Origin: Pseudomonas baetica
GTDB taxonomy: Bacteria > Pseudomonadota > Gammaproteobacteria > Pseudomonadales > Pseudomonadaceae
NCBI RefSeq assembly: GCF_019733355.1
Contig: NZ_JAIHLQ010000026.1
Span: 40,830 to 104,829 of the forward strand
Reading direction: 5' to 3'
DNA: 64,000 bases
The translations under genes were made by a program, and so were the position numbers. The notes beneath the pieces were generated by a model that worked only from the letters and a program-made list of their open reading frames with translations, was not told the DNA's origin and did no database searches. Numbering within the stretch: the stretch's first letter is position 1; every line of letters begins with the position of its first letter. Shown piece after piece: positions 16,353 to 25,040 of the stretch.

Positions 16353-18129
16353 CCCGCAACTGCTCGACTACTACCAACGCGAACTGACCTGGCTCAGGCA
16401 TGCCGGCAGCCAGTTTGCCGAGCGCTATCCAAAAGTCGCACGGCGCTTGGAACTGTCCCCCGGCGAATGCCCGGACCCGCATGTCGAGCGATTACTGGAA
16501 GGTTTTGCGCTGCTGGCGGCGCGCCTGCAACGACGACTGGACGATGACTACGCCGAGTTCAGCGACGCGCTGCTCGAACAACTTTACCCGTTGGCCATGC
16601 GCCCGTTGCCGTCCTGCGCCATCGTGCAATTCGAACCGGATCCGAGCAAAGGCAACCTCGACGAAGGCTATCCCCTGCCCCGCGACACGCCGTTGTTCGT
16701 CACCACCAGCAAAGGTGAAAGCATCCACTTTCGCACCAGTGCTGCGGTGCATTTGTGGCCGGTTGAAGTCACAGAGGCCTTGTTGCTTGGCAGCGATGAA
16801 GCCCAAGCCCTAACGGGTGTGGCGCAGTCTCGCTCAGCGTTGCGCCTGAGTCTGCGCTGCCTGGGTGACAGCCAATGGGCGGAACTGGGCATTGAGCAGT
16901 TGCGTATTCATCTGGCGGCTTCGCCGGTGATCAACGCGGGGCTGTATGACTTGCTCGGCGCCCATGCCGTGCAGGTGCTGGCAGGGTCGCCGGGCAGCGT
17001 TCCGGTGACCGTTGAAGGCTTGCCGAAGATCGTCGGTTTCAGCGACGACGAAGTGCTGCTACCCGACGAAGACGGCGTTCATCCGGGCATGCGTCTGCTG
17101 GCCGAGTACTTTGCCTTCCCGGACAAATTCCACTTCTTCGATCTGCCACTCAGTGGCGTTTCCAGCGACAGTCAGACGCTGTATCTGTACATCGTTTTCG
17201 ACCGTGCGCCCACCAGCCGCCTGCATTTGCAGGCCAGCGACATCGCCCTCGGTTGCGCCCCCGCCATCAACCTGTTCCCGCGCACCTCCGAGCCGCTGCG
17301 CCCCGATGGCACCCGCAGCGAATACCGCTTGATCGCCGACAGCCACCGCGAGAACAGCGTCGAAATCCACAGCATTCGCGGCATGCGTGCCAGCTCCAGT
17401 GCCGGCGTGCAGCGCCTGCCGGCGTATTACGGCAGTCAGCACAGCGGCGGTGATCAACAGCGTTACTGGCATGCCCGGCGAGTCAGCGGCATGACCCCGA
17501 ACCGGCTCGGCAGTGACCTGCTGGTGTGCGTGGTCGACACCCGCTTCGAGCCGCAAACGGATCTGCCCGACTACAGCCTCACTGCCGAATTGCTCTGTAC
17601 CAATCGTCATTTGGCTCAGAGCCTGGCCGCCGGCACACCGCTGGGCTTCGAACGCCCCGGCCCGGTCGCGTGGGCACGCCTGCGCAATCCGCCAAGCCCG
17701 CAGAGCACGCCGCGACTGGACGGTGATTCGCGCTGGCGGCTGGTGTCGCAACTGACCCTCAATCACTTGTCGCTGGTCGAAGGCCCGCAGGCACTCGACG
17801 CATTGAAAGAGATTCTGCATCTGCACAACCTGCGTGACGAAGCCAGCGCTTTGCGCCAGATCGAAGGGTTATTGAGCCTGAGTTGCGAGCGAGTGATCGG
17901 CCATGTCGGCGTCGATGCCTGGCGCGGTTGGCGCAATGGTCTGGAGGTGCAACTGCAGCTTGATCCGCAGCATTTTGTCGGCAGCAGCGCAGTGCTGTTT
18001 TCGGCAGTGCTCGCGCAGTTTTTCTCGGTGTACGCCACGGCCAATCGCTTTGTGCGCACGGTGTTGATGCAGGCCGACAAGGAGGTCAAGGCATGGCAAC
18101 CCCAAGCCGGCATGCCCCTGTCGCTCTGA
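16336..18129 (+). CDS. tssF: Type VI secretion baseplate protein TssF
   Basis: This 597-residue wedge component starts MSDSIDPQLLDYYQRELTWL with AERYPKVARRLELSPGECPDPHVERL soon after, which is diagnostic for TssF. FFDLPLSG and GSDLLVCVVDTRFE follow in the middle. The chosen start overlaps the end of tssE; a codon 13 residues earlier has no better support. With TssG it forms the baseplate wedge. The 3' end overlaps tssG by 37 bases. Confidence 0.95.
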   Translation: MSDSIDPQLLDYYQRELTWLRHAGSQFAERYPKVARRLELSPGECPDPHVERLLEGFALLAARLQRRLDDDYAEFSDALLEQLYPLAMRPLPSCAIVQFEPDPSKGNLDEGYPLPRDTPLFVTTSKGESIHFRTSAAVHLWPVEVTEALLLGSDEAQALTGVAQSRSALRLSLRCLGDSQWAELGIEQLRIHLAASPVINAGLYDLLGAHAVQVLAGSPGSVPVTVEGLPKIVGFSDDEVLLPDEDGVHPGMRLLAEYFAFPDKFHFFDLPLSGVSSDSQTLYLYIVFDRAPTSRLHLQASDIALGCAPAINLFPRTSEPLRPDGTRSEYRLIADSHRENSVEIHSIRGMRASSSAGVQRLPAYYGSQHSGGDQQRYWHARRVSGMTPNRLGSDLLVCVVDTRFEPQTDLPDYSLTAELLCTNRHLAQSLAAGTPLGFERPGPVAWARLRNPPSPQSTPRLDGDSRWRLVSQLTLNHLSLVEGPQALDALKEILHLHNLRDEASALRQIEGLLSLSCERVIGHVGVDAWRGWRNGLEVQLQLDPQHFVGSSAVLFSAVLAQFFSVYATANRFVRTVLMQADKEVKAWQPQAGMPLSL

Positions 18130-19118
18130 CCCTGAGCCAACGACTGCGCCGCGATCCGCAAGCGTTCGAGTGGTTGCAGGCGCTGCTCTTGCTGGAGCGC
18201 GAACAACCACAGGCCGACACCCTCGGCAGCGGCACTTCGCCCCAAGCGGAGGCCTTGAAACTGCGAGGACCGTTGACGCCGTTGTTTCCCACCAGCCAGA
18301 TCGGAAATCTGTGCGAAGAGCCCGGCGAACCGCTGACCCTCGACACGCCGATCTTCGGCCTCGGCGGCCCCGACGGCCCGCTGCCCTACGCCTATCAGGA
18401 ATGGCTGCAACAACGCGCCCGGGCCAAGGATCATGCGCCGGCCGAATTCCTCGATCTGTTTCAGCATCGCCTGCTCAGCCTGCTGTACAAGGTGATGCGC
18501 AAACACCGGATCGCTCTCGGTTTTGTCACGCCGGGTGCTTCGCCGGTACAGGCGCAACTGCGCGCACTGACCGGTTTACTGCCCAAATCCTTGCAGGAAC
18601 GCCAAGCGGTTCCCGACTGTGCGGTGTTGGCCTGTACGGCGTTGTTTGCCGATGGCCGCCGCTCACTGGCCGGGTTCGCCGCGATTGTCCGCGAGCAGTT
18701 TGAAGTGCCGGTCGAACTGAACGCTTATGAGGGTGCCTGGCGCGAGATTCCGCCCGCCAGCCGCAGCGTGATCAAACCCGGTGGACGCAATCTGCAACTG
18801 GGGCGCACGGCCGTGGCCGGCACTCGCGTCTGGGATGAACACGCTGGCATTCGCCTGACGCTGGGGCCGTTGCTGTCGGCGCAGGCCGGACGTTTCCTGC
18901 CGGACGGTGAGGCGCACCCGGCGCTGGCGAGCCTCGCCGCGTTGTACTTCGGGCCAGACCTGGATGTCACGCTGGTATTGCTGGTGCGCGGTGCCGGGCC
19001 GATGAAACTGGGGCGTCAGGCCCCGGCGCTGTTGAGTTGGAACGGTGGTTTGCAACGTCAGGCCAGCCTTGCAGTGCAACGCATCGAAACCCGCCTGCGT
19101 CAGCTGGAGATCACCTGA
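18093..19118 (+). CDS. tssG: Type VI secretion baseplate protein TssG
   Basis: This 341-residue partner of TssF includes IFGLGGPDGPLPYAYQEWL and FLDLFQHRLLSLLYKVMRK, which are the conserved TssG core (FGLxGPxGxLPxxY, FxDxFxHRLLSLxYR). The start lies inside the tssF 3' end with GGAGG just upstream, consistent with translational coupling. The length is normal. Confidence 0.95.
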   Translation: MATPSRHAPVALTLSQRLRRDPQAFEWLQALLLLEREQPQADTLGSGTSPQAEALKLRGPLTPLFPTSQIGNLCEEPGEPLTLDTPIFGLGGPDGPLPYAYQEWLQQRARAKDHAPAEFLDLFQHRLLSLLYKVMRKHRIALGFVTPGASPVQAQLRALTGLLPKSLQERQAVPDCAVLACTALFADGRRSLAGFAAIVREQFEVPVELNAYEGAWREIPPASRSVIKPGGRNLQLGRTAVAGTRVWDEHAGIRLTLGPLLSAQAGRFLPDGEAHPALASLAALYFGPDLDVTLVLLVRGAGPMKLGRQAPALLSWNGGLQRQASLAVQRIETRLRQLEIT

Positions 19119-19119
19119 A

Positions 19120-21663
19120 ATGGAACTGGCCAGCCTGATCGGACGCCTCAACCCGGATAACCGCCGCGCCCTCGAACGCGCCGCGCAACGGTGCCTGCAA
19201 CGCGGGCATCACTTTGTCGAGATTGAGCATTTGCTGCTGGAGTTGCTGGATATCGAGGGCGGCGACTTTGCCTTTTTGCTGCCGCGCTTCGGTCTGGAGC
19301 GTGATGCGCTGAGCGCTGAAATCAACAAGGCGCTGGAACTGTTCAAGGCTGGCAGCACGCGCACGCCAGCGCTGTCGTCGCACACCTTGGGCTTGCTCGA
19401 AGATGCGGTGGTGCAGGCCAGTGTGCTGGGACTCGACAGCATTCGTTCGGGGCTGCTGCTATTGGCGTTGATTGACCGCGATGAGCGCCGCAGCCTGCTG
19501 CTCAACAGTGCCTCGTCGTTACTGCGCATTCCCAAAGAAGCGCTGCGGGCGAACTTGCTGGAGTGGACCGAAAACTCCCGTGAGCACGTCGGCCCACGTT
19601 CCGCGGTTTCCTCTGGACATCCTGCGCCACGACAGGATTCGGTGCTGGATCAATACACCCAGGACCTGACCGCCGACGCCCATGCCGGGCGCATCGATCC
19701 CATCGTGGGTCGCGATGGTGAGATTCGCCAATGCATCGACATTCTTTTGCGGCGCCGGCAGAACAACCCGATTCTGGTCGGCGCACCGGGCGTGGGCAAA
19801 ACCGCCGTGGTCGAAGGCCTGGCCCTGCGCATCGCCGCCGGCGACGTGCCGCCGTCGTTGCAGGAAGTCAGTTTGCGCGTGCTTGATCTCGGTCTGTTGC
19901 AGGCCGGCGCCGGGGTCAAAGGCGAGTTCGAACAACGGCTCAAAGGCGTGATTGACGCGGTACGCAGCGCCGACAAACCGATCATTCTTTTCATCGACGA
20001 AGCTCACACCCTGATCGGCGCCGGCGGTGCCGAGGGCGGCAGTGATGCGGCCAACCTGCTCAAACCGGCATTGGCCCGAGGCGAGTTACGCACCCTCGCC
20101 GCGACCACGTGGATGGAGTACAAAAAATATTTCGAGAAAGACCCGGCCCTCGCCCGCCGCTTTCAGTTGGTTCAAGTGGAGGAACCGGACGAAATCACCG
20201 CCGTGGAAATGCTCCGTGGTGTCGCCGCCAAACTTGAACAGCACCACGGCGTGCAGGTGCTCGATGCGGCGATCCACGAAGCGGTGAAACTGTCGCACCG
20301 CTACATCTCCGGCCGTCAGTTGCCGGACAAAGCCATCAGCGTGCTCGATACCGCGTGCGCCCGCGTTGCCCTCGGCCAGCACGACGTGCCCCCACCACTG
20401 GAAAGCCTGCGCCACCGGCAAAACAGCCTCAAGGATGAAGTCGAGCGCTTGCGCCGCGAACAGGCCACGGGGCTGGATCACCGTGAGCGCATTACCCTGC
20501 TGGAAAGCGAATCTGGCGGCAACGTTCAAGCCATCCGAGAACTGGAAACCCGTTGGGGTGAAGAGCGTGTAGCCGTGCGCGAGCTGCTCGACACTCGTCG
20601 TGAGTTGCTCGACTTGAGCGAGCGCGCCGACAGCGACAAACCCGACGAAGCGACTGATAGCCGCATCGATCATCTGGCCGCTGAACTGCTGCGTCTGGAA
20701 GCCGGTCTCGATGCGATTCGCCAGGACGATCCACTGGTGCCCGAGCAGGTCGATACCAAAACCGTCGCCGCCGTGATCGCCGGATGGACCGGCATTCCTG
20801 TCGGCAAAATGCTCGCCGACGAAGCCCATGCCGTGCGCACACTTGGCACCCGCATGGGCCAACGCGTCATGGGCCAAAGCACCGCGCTCAACACTATCGC
20901 CCAACGCTTGCAGGCCTATCGCGCCGGCCTCACCGACCCGCAAAAACCGGTCGGGGTGTTCCTGCTGGTCGGCCCTACCGGCGTCGGCAAAACCGAAACC
21001 GCTTACGCGCTGGCCGATGCGTTGTACGGCGGCGAACGCAACCTGATCAGCATCAATCTTTCCGAGTACCAGGAAGCCCACACCGTCAGCCAACTCAAAG
21101 GCGCGCCGCCCGGTTATGTCGGTTATGGCAGCGGTGGCGTGTTGACGGAAGCGGTGCGGCGCAAACCCTATTCCGTGGTGTTGCTCGATGAGATCGAGAA
21201 GGCGCATCCGGATGTGCTCGAGGCGTTCTACAACGTTTTCGACAAAGGCTTGATGGAGGACGGCACCGGATTGGTGGTGGACTTCAAAAATACCGTGATG
21301 CTCGCCACCAGCAATGTCGGTGCCGAGTTACTGCTCGACACGCCCGTGGCACAACTCGGCTGCGAAGCTTTCAACGAAGCCCTGCACAAAGTCCTGCTAC
21401 AAGCCTTCCGCCCGGCATTTCTGGCGCGCATGACCGTGGTCGCGTATCGACCACTGGATGAGGCGACACTGGAAGGGATTGTGCTGGCGAAACTTGAGAA
21501 GTTGCGCGGGCGCTATAAGGCGGCGACCGGCAAACAGTTTGAGTTTGATGCGGGGATTGTCAAAGCCGTGCTCGCCAAGTGCAGTGCGGCGGGTGCGCGT
21601 GATGTCGAGAATGTGTTGATGACGCAAGTGACGGGGAAGTTGGCGGAGTGGGTGTTGGAGTAA
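19120..21663 (+). CDS. tssH: TssH/ClpV, AAA+ ATPase that recycles the contracted sheath
   Basis: This 847-residue AAA+ unfoldase has an N-terminal Clp repeat domain (1-150) and two ATPase modules. Walker A motifs are GAPGVGKT at 221-228 and GPTGVGKT at 618-625; FIDEAH and LLDEIEKAHPDV supply Walker B regions. A coiled-coil insertion lies at about 430-530. It disassembles the TssBC sheath after firing. The ATG lies one base after the tssG stop. It is the last canonical structural gene before the accessory block. Confidence 0.95.
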   Translation: MELASLIGRLNPDNRRALERAAQRCLQRGHHFVEIEHLLLELLDIEGGDFAFLLPRFGLERDALSAEINKALELFKAGSTRTPALSSHTLGLLEDAVVQASVLGLDSIRSGLLLLALIDRDERRSLLLNSASSLLRIPKEALRANLLEWTENSREHVGPRSAVSSGHPAPRQDSVLDQYTQDLTADAHAGRIDPIVGRDGEIRQCIDILLRRRQNNPILVGAPGVGKTAVVEGLALRIAAGDVPPSLQEVSLRVLDLGLLQAGAGVKGEFEQRLKGVIDAVRSADKPIILFIDEAHTLIGAGGAEGGSDAANLLKPALARGELRTLAATTWMEYKKYFEKDPALARRFQLVQVEEPDEITAVEMLRGVAAKLEQHHGVQVLDAAIHEAVKLSHRYISGRQLPDKAISVLDTACARVALGQHDVPPPLESLRHRQNSLKDEVERLRREQATGLDHRERITLLESESGGNVQAIRELETRWGEERVAVRELLDTRRELLDLSERADSDKPDEATDSRIDHLAAELLRLEAGLDAIRQDDPLVPEQVDTKTVAAVIAGWTGIPVGKMLADEAHAVRTLGTRMGQRVMGQSTALNTIAQRLQAYRAGLTDPQKPVGVFLLVGPTGVGKTETAYALADALYGGERNLISINLSEYQEAHTVSQLKGAPPGYVGYGSGGVLTEAVRRKPYSVVLLDEIEKAHPDVLEAFYNVFDKGLMEDGTGLVVDFKNTVMLATSNVGAELLLDTPVAQLGCEAFNEALHKVLLQAFRPAFLARMTVVAYRPLDEATLEGIVLAKLEKLRGRYKAATGKQFEFDAGIVKAVLAKCSAAGARDVENVLMTQVTGKLAEWVLE

Positions 21664-21740
21664 TCCCCATCGCCCTTCGCCGATGTACGAAAACCGTGAT
21701 GAAAGGAAGGTACTCTTCCAAAACTGACAAGGATAATGTC

Positions 21741-23237
21741 ATGAAAAAAAGCCTGAAATTACCGATGAGTCTGCTGGGAGCCTGTGTCGCAATACCGTTG
21801 TCCGCACCAGCGGACACCCGACATTTGGAAAACGAGTTGGTGGGCAAGGTGTCCTTCCTGACCTCTACGGTCGAAAAACTTAATGGCGCGAACTTGCAGA
21901 TTGACCCCTTTCTGACCTCGCCCATTTCCCCGCCGCCGAACTACAAGGGGCCGCTGTTCACACTCAGCCATGATTATCCGACCCAATTACCGACCGGCAC
22001 TTCCTTCCCGTGGAGCAAGACCATCGGCAACGGCAAGATCACCCAGGCCAACGCCGGTGCCTACGTTCAGGCACTGAAAGATTACGTCTCGCCTGACATG
22101 CGCAAGATCGTCTACGACTACACCAACTGGAACTACAAGGGCAGCGGCTGGTACGACTCGATCTGGCTGGGCATAGAGCGTGAGCCCATTCGTGGCGTGT
22201 ATGTCGGGTCAGGTTTTCCCGCCGGCACGTTGACGGATCAGACCCTGCCCGTGACCACTTATGTGCTGACACTGTACGACACCCGTGCGGCGAAAACCCT
22301 CGGCGACATCTGGGGCAAAACCCCTGAACGCGCAATGAATCCGGTGCTGGAAACGAGCACCACGCAGTTTGCCGAAGGCAGCGTCATCATCAAATTTGCC
22401 ATGGTCAGTGCCTGTGGCAGCGATTGGGCCCCCATGGAAGGCGCCGCCCAATGGGAAATCTACGCACCGGTGAACACCAGCAATGGCAGCGCGCTGAATA
22501 AAACACAATGCGTCGGCAAAGACTTCAAGGGCACCACCACTCAACCGGCGATGACCAAGGTGTCGCTGATGCAGTTCGACATCATCGTCAAGGACAGTGT
22601 CGCGGCCCCGCAAACCGGATGGGTGTTTTCGACCCTGGTCTACGACAAGAACGCGCCGGGCAAAGACGCCTGGGACAAGATGATTCCGCTGGGCGCCACC
22701 TGGGGCGGCAACCCGGACGTCATCAACACGGCGCCAACCGCGCTGACGCCGCCCGTCACGGTCAATCCGAAGCTCAGCGAAAACTGGATCAATCCCCAGT
22801 CGCCGGCTTATTCGGCCTCAACCCTGGGATGGGACGGCCGATTGTCAGGCCCGAACGACGGTGCCGTCGTGACCCCGGCCTGGACCGGTTCGCACTATTA
22901 CCCGGCCGGTCTGGCCAGTGCCGGATGCCTGGGATGCCACAGCAGCGCCCAATATCCGATGACCTCGTTCTTGCTGCCCACCTCCAGCCAGCCACCACAA
23001 ACCATCGATCCGCCACTTTCGGGCAGCGACCCTGACGCGGCACTGGTCATGGCCGAACCCGGATCGAAACTCTGGATGAGCTGGTTCCAGAGCCGCGACG
23101 GCAAGACCCCGATGGGCCCCGACACCTCAGCAGGTGCAAAACCGGTGGCGCTGGATTACGACATGGTCACTGCGTTCAAGGCGATCCCGATGTGGCAGCA
23201 GGCCAAGGCCGCTGAGGCTAAAAATGCCGGGAAGTGA
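21741..23237 (+). CDS. Exported protein with one CXXCH haem-binding motif, function unknown
   Basis: The 498-residue product begins with a signal peptide (MKKSLKLPMSLLGACVAIPL). It could be cleaved after SAPA, or lipidated at Cys15 in a lipobox-like LGAC. The mature part contains many Trp and Tyr residues and one GCLGCHSS motif at 395-402, a c-type haem attachment site, so it is probably a periplasmic monohaem protein. GWVFSTLVYDKNAPGKDAWD precedes it. No peroxidase or oxidase motif was recognised. AAGGATAA precedes the ATG. A terminator follows, so it may be transcribed separately from the next genes. A role in the T6SS is suggested only by position. Confidence 0.7.
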   Translation: MKKSLKLPMSLLGACVAIPLSAPADTRHLENELVGKVSFLTSTVEKLNGANLQIDPFLTSPISPPPNYKGPLFTLSHDYPTQLPTGTSFPWSKTIGNGKITQANAGAYVQALKDYVSPDMRKIVYDYTNWNYKGSGWYDSIWLGIEREPIRGVYVGSGFPAGTLTDQTLPVTTYVLTLYDTRAAKTLGDIWGKTPERAMNPVLETSTTQFAEGSVIIKFAMVSACGSDWAPMEGAAQWEIYAPVNTSNGSALNKTQCVGKDFKGTTTQPAMTKVSLMQFDIIVKDSVAAPQTGWVFSTLVYDKNAPGKDAWDKMIPLGATWGGNPDVINTAPTALTPPVTVNPKLSENWINPQSPAYSASTLGWDGRLSGPNDGAVVTPAWTGSHYYPAGLASAGCLGCHSSAQYPMTSFLLPTSSQPPQTIDPPLSGSDPDAALVMAEPGSKLWMSWFQSRDGKTPMGPDTSAGAKPVALDYDMVTAFKAIPMWQQAKAAEAKNAGK

Positions 23238-23261
23238 CTGAATCAAAGGGGACGTATCCAC

Positions 23262-23314
23262 GGGGACGGATGGGTGTTGGCCGTTTGCCAGACAAATAAA
23301 TCCGTCCCCTTTTT
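23262..23314 (+). terminator. Intrinsic terminator after the CXXCH protein gene
   Basis: GGGGACGGAT (23262-23271) pairs with ATCCGTCCCC (23300-23309) and is followed by TTTTT. A further GGGGACG copy lies at 23248-23254. The motif resembles short GGGGACGGATTTA-type repeats scattered in pseudomonad intergenic regions. Confidence 0.65.
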
Positions 23315-23344
23315 AAGAGATAGGCTTTCAAGGGAGTGCGTGAC

Positions 23345-24292
23345 GTGGCCGAGTATGTATTCACCGTGAAGTTGCCAGCCGCTCGCAGTGGCGGAACACC
23401 GGATTGTGATAAATGGACCTTCCACCACGTGCTGCCGTGGAAATATTTTTATTGCCTTGGCAGCCTGCTCGGGTATTACCAGACGGCGGTGATCCTTAAC
23501 TACAGCCAGTTGACCGGTGGTCCCCCCGATGTAGCCAACCGCACGACACTCAATACCAAGTTCAAGGACATCGTCCAGTGCAATAACGAGATCACCTTGG
23601 TGAAAAGCCTGCTGGGTATGGTTGAGGCACAGAGGTTGCTCAATGGTCTCACGCGGACATCCAACGGGGTGGCCGATCGACTGGCCACGGAAACCGTTTC
23701 CGCCAATATTTCCAAGTTGTTCGTCGAATGCACCAGCCCGGTGTTCGGCGGTTTTCCAGGCATGGAGGGCAAGCAGCGCAACGACGATCCTGAATCGACC
23801 ATGGAAAAGAACCGACCTTTCAACGGCAATGCCACATGGTGGTCGGCGCTCCAGGCCATCGGGGCAAAACTCGAACTGTCCAGTTACTGGGCACCTAACG
23901 AGCGAAATGGCTGTAAGGACATCAAAAGCGCCGGTTACGGCGACAAGGTGAAGTTCAAACTCACTGACGCGCATTTCAACGATGAAATCTTCGCCCACCT
24001 CAGAACACTGGTCACCCCCGGTTTCAACACCACAGTGCTCCCGTTCGATGCCAAATCCTGGCTCAGTCACTACAACGGCTCGACATGGTCGTTCAACATC
24101 ACCGACAACCAGTTTCAGGTTCCCGAATATGGAGCCGATCTCTCGGGCCTGCGCTTCTCGGTATCTACGATCGACAGCCATGCCGGGCGGAAAAAACATG
24201 TGGCGTTCACCCGTTGCCCCACCATCAACAACGAAATGAACCAGCTGCGGCCTACCAAGGAGACATTGAAAACGTTGAACAACCACGCCTGA
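23345..24292 (+). CDS. Uncharacterised protein with an HHxxPW motif, candidate HNH-like nuclease/T6SS cargo
   Basis: This 315-residue protein has no signal peptide or membrane segment and I do not recognise a family. Near the N-terminus KWTFHHVLPWKYFYCLG (residues 23-39) resembles the HHxxPW(x)xF core of HNH/AHH-type nuclease toxins, with His27 and His28 as candidate catalytic/metal residues. Later conserved-looking parts include NGNATWWSALQAIGAKLELS and RKKHVAFTRCP. The start is the GTG at 23345, because AGGGAG lies eight bases upstream; a GTG at 23336 overlaps that site. Codons are more AT-rich than in the tss genes. It is followed 48 bases later by an EEP nuclease-like gene and then vgrG. 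Confidence 0.6.
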   Translation: MAEYVFTVKLPAARSGGTPDCDKWTFHHVLPWKYFYCLGSLLGYYQTAVILNYSQLTGGPPDVANRTTLNTKFKDIVQCNNEITLVKSLLGMVEAQRLLNGLTRTSNGVADRLATETVSANISKLFVECTSPVFGGFPGMEGKQRNDDPESTMEKNRPFNGNATWWSALQAIGAKLELSSYWAPNERNGCKDIKSAGYGDKVKFKLTDAHFNDEIFAHLRTLVTPGFNTTVLPFDAKSWLSHYNGSTWSFNITDNQFQVPEYGADLSGLRFSVSTIDSHAGRKKHVAFTRCPTINNEMNQLRPTKETLKTLNNHA

Positions 24293-24340
24293 AAAAATCA
24301 GCCGGATGACAAACGCTTTGCAGCAAAGAAGGTCCTAGTC

Positions 24341-25009
24341 ATGAGAATCGGAAGCTTCAATGTCGAGAAAAACGGCAAGTCCTCAACGTTGGACAAACAG
24401 ACTCAGGTCGACGTTTTTGTCTACAACTGTTGCTCAAGCAATTGCTGGAACGCCGACATTGTTTTCCTGTGCGAAATACATTCGGCGCAAATCGACAATT
24501 ACCGACAGAACCTTGCGGCCATATACCCTTCCTACAACGTTTACTCTTTCACGGGAGGCTATTCCAACGGCTATATCGTCATGGTCAAAGGCTTTGAAGA
24601 ACTGCGTGTAATCAGCCAAGGCAGCCTGTTTGCCCTCAACAGGGATCTGATCGCCGTGGAAGTGCATGGTGTCGGGGGCTATACCGGTTACGTGTTCCTG
24701 GCGCACTTCAAATCCGGACAAAGCGGGGTGACCAAGAGCCAGCTCAAGTCCTGCACCGCTCTGGGCGGTAAGTGGGTGGCGACGGGGGACCTGAACCTCG
24801 ACTACAAGAACGTTGGCAAACTCGACAGCGCCGGACTTGCCTATGAATGTTGGGGAGGCCTGCAAACACAGAATAAGGGCGGAATTCTCGATTGGGTGCT
24901 GGCGTCGGCGGATGTAACTGTGACGCCTGTTGACCTCACCGGGCTGGCGCAAGTATTCGATATGTCTGGCCCCGACCACCGACCTATTCTGTTTGACGTC
25001 ACCGGTTGA
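24341..25009 (+). CDS. Endonuclease/exonuclease/phosphatase (DNase I-like) family protein, candidate T6SS effector
   Basis: This 222-residue protein shows the complete EEP-fold active site. Asn7 is in GSFNVEKN, Glu45 in FLCEIH, His122 in LAHFKSG, Asp150 and Asn152 in ATGDLNLDY, Asp184 in ILDWVL, and Asp212-His213 in SGPDHRPILFDV. The family includes DNase I, CdtB, exonuclease III and phosphoinositide phosphatases. No signal peptide is present, so any export would be through the T6SS. It starts after AAGG and ends 31 bases before vgrG on the same strand, which suggests a shared transcript. Base composition is more AT-rich than the tss genes. No obvious immunity gene follows. Cellular target and secretion are inference. 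Confidence 0.8.
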   Translation: MRIGSFNVEKNGKSSTLDKQTQVDVFVYNCCSSNCWNADIVFLCEIHSAQIDNYRQNLAAIYPSYNVYSFTGGYSNGYIVMVKGFEELRVISQGSLFALNRDLIAVEVHGVGGYTGYVFLAHFKSGQSGVTKSQLKSCTALGGKWVATGDLNLDYKNVGKLDSAGLAYECWGGLQTQNKGGILDWVLASADVTVTPVDLTGLAQVFDMSGPDHRPILFDVTG

Positions 25010-25040
25010 GTTCACCCTGCACTGTCAAAGAGGATCGTCG

